20,652 bases of DNA, from the NCBI GenBank assembly GCA_964510525.1, contig CAZECE010000124.1, positions 1-20,652 on the forward strand, in the 5' to 3' direction. Below, piece by piece: positions 15,547-20,652 of the stretch. The first letter of the stretch is position 1, and every line of letters starts with the position of its first letter. A model generated the notes under the pieces. The model was not told where the DNA came from, searched no databases, and was given only the letters and a program-made list of their open reading frames with translations. The position numbers and the translations under genes are program-made. Source of the stretch: CAZECE01 sp964510525 (GTDB taxonomy: Bacteria > Pseudomonadota > Gammaproteobacteria > Pseudomonadales > JANQJO01).

Positions 15547-16130
15547 TTCAAGCTATCAACTTTTTTTCACCCAGGCTTTGGGTGCTGCTGGCCACTCTCG
15601 CGCTCTGTGCCTTGCTCAACATTGTACTCAACCAAAACCAAACACCGCCCGCCGCAACCAGCGCCCCCTTACAACCGTCTAACTGGTCTGAGGTTGACTT
15701 TAGGGCGACCGGTTTTACGATCACCAGCTTCACCGAAGCCGGCACCTTAAATCACACCTTGGAAGCCAGCAGCCTGACACAGCGTACCGATGGCTTGCTT
15801 ACATTAACCGACCCTACCTTTGTGTGGGAGCGTCGACCGACGTCTTTTTGGTCCGCCAAGGCGCTCACTGGCGAAGTGAACAAACCCAACGGACATGTTA
15901 TCCTCGAACACAATGTGATTTTGACTCAGCATGGCAACGGGCCTGAGCTTAACATCCAAAGCCCTAACATGACGTTTTGGCCTGATGACGGCATTGCCGA
16001 AACGGAAGCGGACGTAACCATTAACCGAGGGACCGGCACCATCACGGCCACAGGATTTCAAGCGGAATTTGCACCACGAAACATTTTTCTAAACCAACAG
16101 GTTCGCGGAATCTACGAGCCCACATTATGA
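15543..16130 (+). CDS. lptC: LPS export protein LptC
   Basis: A 195-residue bitopic inner-membrane protein. A single membrane anchor at about 9-29 is followed by a periplasmic OstA-like beta-jellyroll domain (ATGFTITSFTEAGTLNHTLEA, then IAETEADVTINRGTGTITATGF). It relays lipopolysaccharide from LptBFG to LptA. Start and stop are both coupled by ATGA overlaps, with kdsD before and lptA after. Length is in the normal range for the family (about 190). Confidence 0.92.
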   Translation: MIQAINFFSPRLWVLLATLALCALLNIVLNQNQTPPAATSAPLQPSNWSEVDFRATGFTITSFTEAGTLNHTLEASSLTQRTDGLLTLTDPTFVWERRPTSFWSAKALTGEVNKPNGHVILEHNVILTQHGNGPELNIQSPNMTFWPDDGIAETEADVTINRGTGTITATGFQAEFAPRNIFLNQQVRGIYEPTL

Positions 16131-16687
16131 ACACACGCCATACAAAATCCCTCCTGATTGCAAGCTGGCTGCTGATCACACTGCTGTGCGGTAGCGCCTT
16201 CAGTTCTTTGTGGGCACTGGAATCCGACCGATACCAACCCATCTCAATTCAAGCCGACGAAGCGCAACTCAGCGAATCTCAAGGGCTTGCCACCTACACA
16301 GGCAACGTTGAACTGCAACAAGGCAGCTTAAAAATTCAATGTGATCAATTGATCGTTTCCAGCGATGAGACAGGCGTCAATCAAATCGAAGCCATCGGCA
16401 AACCCGCGCACTTTGAACAGAAAACTGCCACCACCGACCCCAAACTGGAAGCCAATGCACACCGCATCACCTATCTCACCAGCAAAGATAAAGTACTGTT
16501 AAAAACCAACGCCCGAGTTCAACAAGGCGACAATTTATTCGAAGGCGATCTGATCACTTACGATCTGAATACTCAGCAACTCAGCGCGTTCAAACCCGAC
16601 GAGAAAAAAGGCGATAAAAAGAAAGACTCGGATGATCGCGTTCGGATGATTTTGCAACCCAGCACGTTACCGGCCGAGACCCCCTGA
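16127..16687 (+). CDS. lptA: LPS transport periplasmic protein LptA
   Basis: A 186-residue periplasmic bridge protein. The signal peptide spans about 1-30 with likely cut after A30 (SLWA before LES). The mature domain shows the OstA fold motifs: ISIQADEAQLSESQGLATYTGNVELQQGSLKIQCDQL split over about 38-75, then GDLITYDLNTQQLSAF. The C-terminal tail is highly charged (DEKKGDKKKDSDDRVRM). LptA polymerises head to tail to link LptC and LptD. Overlaps lptC by ATGA and precedes lptB by 5 bp. Confidence 0.93.
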   Translation: MNTRHTKSLLIASWLLITLLCGSAFSSLWALESDRYQPISIQADEAQLSESQGLATYTGNVELQQGSLKIQCDQLIVSSDETGVNQIEAIGKPAHFEQKTATTDPKLEANAHRITYLTSKDKVLLKTNARVQQGDNLFEGDLITYDLNTQQLSAFKPDEKKGDKKKDSDDRVRMILQPSTLPAETP

Positions 16688-16692
16688 TCACC

Positions 16693-17418
16693 ATGAGCAC
16701 CTTAATTGCTGAAAATCTTGCCAAACGCTACCGCGCTCGCACCGTGGTCTCAGACGTGAGTTTAACCATTTCTCAAGGCGAGATTGTCGGCCTGCTCGGC
16801 CCCAATGGCGCGGGAAAAACCACCACGTTTTACATGATTGTCGGCCTGGTGATCCAAAACAAAGGCCGCATATTGATCGATGACCAAGACATCAGCCATT
16901 TACCAATGCACGGTCGCGCCAAATCCGGCATTGGGTATTTACCTCAAGAAGCCTCGATTTTTCGCAAACTCAGCGTTAAAGACAACATCTTGGCCATCTT
17001 AGAGACTCGAAAAGACCTCAACAAAAAACAACGCCAAGAAAAACTGGACAGCCTACTCGAAGAATTCAACATCACGCACATCACCGACTCCCCCGGCATG
17101 GCGCTGTCTGGCGGCGAACGTCGACGCGTGGAAATTGCGCGCGCCCTCTCCACGGACCCACGCTTTATTTTGCTCGATGAGCCCTTTGCCGGCGTCGACC
17201 CCATCTCAGTGAACGAGATCAAAGACATCATCAACCAAATCCAAGCCCACGGCGTCGGCATTTTAATCACTGACCATAATGTGCGTGAAACGCTGGACAT
17301 CTGCGACCGCGCCTACATCGTCAGCCGCGGCAGCATCCTCGCCGAAGGCAGCAGTCACGAGATTTCTAACAACCCCACCGTAAAAGAAGTATACTTAGGC
17401 CACGAATTTCATTTATAA
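16693..17418 (+). CDS. lptB: LPS export ABC transporter ATP-binding protein LptB
   Basis: A 241-residue ATPase driving lipopolysaccharide extraction by LptFG. Walker A GPNGAGKT at 36-43, Q-loop Q85, signature LSGGE at 138-142, Walker B FILLDEP at 158-164 and switch histidine H195 in LITDHN. All catalytic parts are intact and the length equals that of E. coli LptB. lptF and lptG are not in the window, as usual. Ribosome binding site is weak; spacing from lptA implies a common transcript. Confidence 0.97.
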   Translation: MSTLIAENLAKRYRARTVVSDVSLTISQGEIVGLLGPNGAGKTTTFYMIVGLVIQNKGRILIDDQDISHLPMHGRAKSGIGYLPQEASIFRKLSVKDNILAILETRKDLNKKQRQEKLDSLLEEFNITHITDSPGMALSGGERRRVEIARALSTDPRFILLDEPFAGVDPISVNEIKDIINQIQAHGVGILITDHNVRETLDICDRAYIVSRGSILAEGSSHEISNNPTVKEVYLGHEFHL

Positions 17419-17467
17419 ATCACAATAGATTTCTAGAAACAAAACACAGCCTAACAAAAGCGCCACT

Positions 17468-18997
17468 ATGAAACCCAGCTTACAGTTAAAAATCGGCCAA
17501 CATCTGGCCATGACCCCACAACTGCAACAAGCGATAAAATTGTTGCAGCTTTCCAGTTTAGAATTACAGTCTGAAATTCAAGAAGCCCTTGAAACCAACC
17601 CCATGCTGGAATCGGAAGAAACCACTACTCAGGATCAAGACAGCGCAGACGCCAGCGAAAAATCAGCGGCTGCTGAAGAAGCTCCCTCAGACACCTCTGT
17701 ATCTCAAGCCAATGATGACAACGACACCCAAGAACTCCAACAAAGCGATCACATTCCGGATGATTTGCCCGTCGACTCCGCCTGGGAAGACACCTATCAA
17801 AATCTCAGCACTTCCAGTGGCGGCAGCGGTCTTTCTGACGATGAAGAACGCAACTTATTGGAGCGCAACAGCACACCCGACACCTTAATCGATCACCTGA
17901 TTTGGCAACTGGAACTGACGCCGATGAGCGCTGTGGATCACGCCATTGGCGTTATGATCATCGAAAGCCTCGGAGACAACGGTTTTTTAACCGCCGACTT
18001 AGAAGAAATTCGGCAATCCGTTTTGAAAGAAGCGCATTTATTTGGCGAAGATCATACGCTGGAAATGGACGAAGTGATCGCTGTGTTGCATCGCGTGCAA
18101 CAATTTGATCCGCCCGGCATCGCCGCTCGCAACCTGCAAGAATGCTTAAGCATTCAGCTCAAACAGCTACCAGAGGATCTGCCTTGGCAAATCGAAGCCC
18201 AACAAATTGTGGATCACCACATTGAAGCCCTTGGCTCGCACAACTACACTGACCTGCAGCGCAAACTGGAGCTGGATGAAGAAGAATTAAAAATGGTGAT
18301 GCGATTGATACAATCGCTGAATCCCCACCCAGGCAGCGACCTTCAAGCCAACAAAACGCAATACGTCATACCCGATGTGATTGTGCGCAAGTTCGAAGAC
18401 AGCTGGCGAGTGGAGCTAAACCCCGAAGTCGCACCAAAGCTGCGAATTAACGCCAATTACGCCTCGCTTGGCAAACAAACCCACTCAAGCCAAGACAGCC
18501 AATACTTTAAAAACCATTTGCAAGAAGCGCGCTGGTTCATCAAAAGCTTGCAAAGCCGGAATGAAACCTTGTTAAAAGTGGCCAGCAAAATCGTCGAGCA
18601 TCAAAAAGGTTTTTTTGAATACGGCGAGCAAGCCATGAAACCCATGGTGTTGAATGACATCGCGATGGCTGTGGATATGCACGAATCCACGATCTCGCGG
18701 GTCACCACACAAAAATACATGCACACCCCTAAAGGCATTTTTGAGCTGAAGTATTTTTTCTCCAGCCACGTCAACACCACCTCTGGCGGTGAGTGCTCTT
18801 CGATTGCGATCAAAGCCATCATCAAAGAGCTGATCGACAACGAAGACAAAAAGAAACCCTACAGCGACAATAAAATCGCTGAGATACTGACAAAAGAAAA
18901 AGGCATCAACGCAGCGAGACGTACAGTGGCAAAATATCGCGAAGCCATGAACATTGAATCGTCCAGTAAACGCAAAAGGTCGATCGACTTTAAATAA
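17468..18997 (+). CDS. rpoN: RNA polymerase sigma-54 factor RpoN
   Basis: A 509-residue alternative sigma factor for -24/-12 promoters. Region I (1-50) is Gln/Leu-rich (LGxxLAMTPQLQQAIKLLQ type) and interacts with enhancer-binding activators. It is followed by an acidic, low-complexity region II (about 50-125), the core-binding domain, a helix-turn-helix around 395-430 (VDMHESTISRVTTQKYM) and the RpoN box ARRTVAKYRE at about 483-492. Start ATG 17468 lies 49 bp after lptB. Full length and intact. Confidence 0.96.
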   Translation: MKPSLQLKIGQHLAMTPQLQQAIKLLQLSSLELQSEIQEALETNPMLESEETTTQDQDSADASEKSAAAEEAPSDTSVSQANDDNDTQELQQSDHIPDDLPVDSAWEDTYQNLSTSSGGSGLSDDEERNLLERNSTPDTLIDHLIWQLELTPMSAVDHAIGVMIIESLGDNGFLTADLEEIRQSVLKEAHLFGEDHTLEMDEVIAVLHRVQQFDPPGIAARNLQECLSIQLKQLPEDLPWQIEAQQIVDHHIEALGSHNYTDLQRKLELDEEELKMVMRLIQSLNPHPGSDLQANKTQYVIPDVIVRKFEDSWRVELNPEVAPKLRINANYASLGKQTHSSQDSQYFKNHLQEARWFIKSLQSRNETLLKVASKIVEHQKGFFEYGEQAMKPMVLNDIAMAVDMHESTISRVTTQKYMHTPKGIFELKYFFSSHVNTTSGGECSSIAIKAIIKELIDNEDKKKPYSDNKIAEILTKEKGINAARRTVAKYREAMNIESSSKRKRSIDFK

Positions 18998-19052
18998 ACA
19001 ACAAACTTACTCAACAAAGACAGCAACCATCACAACAAACCAGGAGGTCGTT

Positions 19053-19352
19053 ATGCAAATTCGAATCAGTGGTCATCACGTAGAAGTTACCGAAGCGCTC
19101 AGAACCTACGCGGAAGATAAGTTTAAAAAATTGGAACGCCACTCGGATCAAGTGCAATCCATCGAAATCATTCTCTCGGTAGACAACCTATCCCAGCAGG
19201 CTGAAGCCAAGATTCATCTGAAAAACACTGATCTGTTTGCCAAAGCGCAGCATGAAGACATGTACGCCGCAATCGACTCGTTACTGGACAAGCTCAACCG
19301 CCAGCTGATCAGCCATAAAGAAAAAGTCATTGGCCGTAAACACCAACGTTAG
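19053..19352 (+). CDS. hpf: Ribosome hibernation promoting factor, short form
   Basis: A 99-residue protein of the HPF/YfiA family that binds the 30S decoding region and helps form inactive ribosome dimers in slow growth. Residues MQIRISGHHVEVTEALRTYA and the basic C-terminal KEKVIGRKHQR fit the short type (about 95 residues). The frame is open to TTG 18954 within rpoN, but ATG 19053 is preceded by AGGAGG at 19042-19047, the strongest ribosome binding site in the window. It lies 55 bp behind rpoN, the usual order. The sequence after the stop consists of decayed copies of its own last codons. Confidence 0.94.
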   Translation: MQIRISGHHVEVTEALRTYAEDKFKKLERHSDQVQSIEIILSVDNLSQQAEAKIHLKNTDLFAKAQHEDMYAAIDSLLDKLNRQLISHKEKVIGRKHQR

Positions 19353-19409
19353 CGCAAGCACAAATGTTAGCCGCAAGCACTAATGTTAGCAGGAAACACC
19401 AATGTTAAG
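19336..19409 (+). repeat. Degenerate 18-19-bp tandem repeats from the hpf 3' end
   Basis: Four imperfect units follow one another: GTAAACACCAACGTTAGC (19336, contains the end of hpf and its stop), GCAAGCACAAATGTTAGC (19354), CGCAAGCACTAATGTTAGC (19372) and AGGAAACACCAATGTTAAG (19391). The first encodes the last hpf codons, so the array probably arose by slippage of the gene's end. Whether it has any role in RNA stability is unknown. Confidence 0.75.
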
Positions 19410-19510
19410 AACGTTAAGCCTGCAACACTAAATTCTTGAGCTGCCCAGCAAAAGAGATACGGCGCGTATACCAAAAAAATTAAAATAAAGATACCCGCCA
19501 ATCCTCACAA

Positions 19511-19521
19511 TGCTATAGAAT
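19511..19521 (+). promoter_or_regulatory. Candidate extended -10 promoter of ptsN
   Basis: TGCTATAGAAT at 19511-19521 contains an extended -10 (TG-n-TATAGA), about 65 bp before the ptsN start. No convincing -35 is seen, as is common for extended -10 promoters. The same CTATAGAAT string occurs at 2211-2219, about 55 bp upstream of suhB. Would allow ptsN to be expressed apart from rpoN-hpf. Confidence 0.4.
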
Positions 19522-19584
19522 GTCGCGCCATTCGTGGGACGATAAGCACTTGGGGTTTTGGTATCCGGCTTAAGGGGTCATGCA

Positions 19585-20106
19585 ATGTTACAAATGGCGC
19601 AACTGATTTCACCTGAACTGGTGAAATGCGATTGGACACTATCGAGCAAAAAACAGCTGCTTCGACAGGCTGCCCTAGAATTTTCAGCCCCCTACCCGGA
19701 TTTAAATCCAGATGATTTATTTGAGTGTTTGGTCAAGCGCGAACGCTTGGGCAGCACCGGCATAGGCTCAGGCATTGCCATTCCGCATTGTCGCTCATCT
19801 CAATGCAAAAAAATGGTCGGCCTTTTCACTAAATTGGCTAACCCCATTGATTTTGATGCATCAGACGACCAATTGGTTGATTTGTTTTTTATTTTGCTGG
19901 TACCGAAAGAAAACGCTCAAGTTCACCTTGAGGCGCTGCACACCATCACCGAATGCCTACAAGACCCCCGCAATCGCGCCAAACTCAGACGCAGTACCAG
20001 CGACAGCGAACTCTTCGCCACCTTACTGGACATTTGCAGCTACATCAAAGAAACCCCAAAAACCACCGAAACAATCAAGCCCAGCAGAATGGCAGAAGCG
20101 TCTTAA
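19585..20106 (+). CDS. ptsN: Nitrogen-regulatory PTS enzyme IIA
   Basis: A 173-residue EIIA-Ntr protein, a phosphorylatable regulator in the nitrogen PTS that affects potassium and nitrogen balance. The phosphoacceptor is H68 in GIAIPHCR, preceded by RERLGSTGIGSG. The reading frame extends to TTG 19558, but ATG 19585 has AAGGGG 7 nt upstream and gives a length near the family norm of 150-165. Its last 20 residues are polar and poorly conserved in type. Downstream rapZ, usual after ptsN, is missing from the next 546 bp, which are repeats. Confidence 0.93.
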   Translation: MLQMAQLISPELVKCDWTLSSKKQLLRQAALEFSAPYPDLNPDDLFECLVKRERLGSTGIGSGIAIPHCRSSQCKKMVGLFTKLANPIDFDASDDQLVDLFFILLVPKENAQVHLEALHTITECLQDPRNRAKLRRSTSDSELFATLLDICSYIKETPKTTETIKPSRMAEAS

Positions 20107-20140
20107 TTAGCAAGAACGTGATCCCAACTTCAGTAAAAAC

Positions 20141-20214
20141 GTCATCCCAGGCTTGACCTGGGATCCACAGCTGAGAGCACTTACCCCTGGATTCCGTGTC
20201 AAGCACGGAATGAC
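20141..20214. repeat. Double-hairpin REPIN-like element, copy B
   Basis: Left hairpin ATCCCAGG (20144-20151), loop CTTGA, CCTGGGAT to 20164. Right hairpin ATTCCGTG (20191-20198), loop TCAAG, CACGGAAT to 20211. Ends are GTCAT and ATGAC. The left and the reverse-complemented right halves match at about 20 of 26 positions. Copy C is nearly identical. Confidence 0.9.
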
Positions 20215-20325
20215 GCCGTTAAATATCGACACATACTCAAACGCCAAGCAAAAAGGTCATCACTGTATCAGCAAGATACATAACCCCAACTTCAGCAAGA
20301 ACGCCACCCCAGCATCAGTAAAAAC

Positions 20326-20399
20326 GTCATCCCAGGCTTGACCTGGGATCCAGTGCTGAGAGCACTTACCCCTGGATTCCGTGTCAAGCACGGAATGAC
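20326..20399. repeat. Double-hairpin REPIN-like element, copy C
   Basis: Same structure as copy B, with left hairpin at 20329-20349 and right hairpin at 20376-20396. Stems and loops are unchanged; a few differences lie in the central spacer. It is part of the 185-bp tandem duplication. Confidence 0.9.
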
Positions 20400-20533
20400 G
20401 CCGCTAAATATCGGCACATACTCAAACGCCAAACAAGAGCATCATCACTGTATCAGCAAGATACATAATCCCAACTTCAGCAAGAACACCACCCCAACAT
20501 TAGTAAGGACGTCATCCCAACATCAGTAAAAAC

Positions 20534-20552
20534 GTCATCCCAGGCTTGACCT
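20534..20552. repeat. Double-hairpin element, copy D, truncated
   Basis: GTCATCCCAGGCTTGACCT matches the first 19 bases of copies B and C, then the match ends inside the right arm of the first hairpin. The bases that follow (CACTACTGTCCGG) are unrelated to the repeat. The break marks the junction with a probable insertion sequence. Confidence 0.8.
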
Positions 20553-20652
20553 CACTACTGTCCGGAAAAAATTTGAGGAATATGAGGAAAGGCTTGTGCT
20601 GCTTGGTTTTGACCGGTAAAAACCGTTTTGAGACTCAAAATCCAAGGAGCAC
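20553..20652 (+). mobile_element. Probable left end of an insertion sequence (partial)
   Basis: Sequence beginning CACTACTGTCCGGAAAAAA interrupts the repeat. It holds the hairpin GGTTTT (20605-20610) with AAAACC (20619-20624), then a palindrome TTTTGAG-A-CTCAAAA (20626-20640), and ends with AAGGAG at 20644-20649, a ribosome binding site for a gene starting just past the window. Short leader, hairpin and ribosome binding site fit the left end of an IS with its transposase next; no transposase is visible, so this is inference. Confidence 0.5.

Larger units (their letters stand above)
20107..20552 (+). repeat. Composite tandem array: 23-bp units plus 139-bp body
   Basis: Units of 23 bp, core TCAGTAAAAACGTCATCCCA, start at 20107, 20130, 20292, 20315, 20477, 20500 and 20523. 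They come as pairs, then a trio, separated by a 139-bp body that repeats with few changes. The large period is therefore 185 bp (2 units plus body) and then 208 bp (3 units plus body). The array starts at the base after the ptsN stop. Each body contains one double-hairpin element. Stop-free frames in it are by-products of the repeat, not genes. Confidence 0.9.

Noticed and set aside
17430..17439. Palindrome TTTCTAGAAA between lptB and rpoN
   Set aside because: Ten bases are too few to be notable, no T-run follows and the two genes are probably co-transcribed.
18954..19052. Long N-terminal extension of hpf starting inside rpoN
   Set aside because: The strong AGGAGG before ATG 19053 and the family length of about 95 residues fix the start at 19053.
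20153..20529. Two similar 62-63-residue reading frames in the right-hand array
   Set aside because: They are translations of the 185-bp tandem repeat and its hairpins, without ribosome binding sites. The similarity of the two comes from the DNA repeat.
20107..20552. Possible CRISPR array
   Set aside because: The intervening segments are themselves repeated, not unique spacers, and no cas gene is near. Period (185/208 bp) is far too long.

Overview
The window looks like chromosome of a gammaproteobacterium, probably a marine or aquatic member of the Oceanospirillales/Pseudomonadales. This is inferred from gene order (trmJ/suhB divergent; ibaG-murA-hisG-hisD-hisC; yrbG-kdsD-lptC-lptA-lptB-rpoN-hpf-ptsN), moderate GC and HisG of the short form. 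No rRNA, tRNA or CRISPR array was recognised.

Left part (1-3075): the 5' portion of a two-receiver response regulator that runs into a GGDEF domain and leaves the window; a small glutaredoxin-like protein; a double-hairpin repeat in the convergent gap; trmJ and suhB, which diverge from a 75-bp gap. Next (3082-7443, minus strand) comes a three-gene TRAP-like uptake cassette: lipoprotein, periplasmic solute-binding protein and a permease that fuses the small (Q) and large (M) membrane subunits. It resembles in layout the TPR-protein-associated TRAP (TPAT) systems and is the least characterised system here.

Middle (7530-13135, minus strand): mlaC, then ibaG-murA-hisG-hisD-hisC, tightly packed with overlaps. 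mlaC stands alone: mlaF, mlaE and mlaD, which normally lie between it and yrbG, are absent, and mlaB, normally between mlaC and ibaG, is absent too. On the plus strand (13411-19352) yrbG, kdsD, lptC, lptA, lptB, rpoN and hpf follow the classic envelope/sigma-54 order, but kdsC is missing between kdsD and lptC, which instead overlap by ATGA. ptsN follows behind a candidate promoter of its own.

Right end (20107-20652): no gene. It holds a composite tandem array (23-bp minisatellite units alternating with a 74-bp double-hairpin element, period 185 then 208 bp). The last hairpin element is cut off by unrelated sequence that looks like the left end of an insertion sequence, with a ribosome binding site at the window edge. 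The same double-hairpin element occurs at 1243-1353 with quite different stem sequences but the same loops, CTTGA and TCAAG, a sign that paired structure rather than sequence is maintained.
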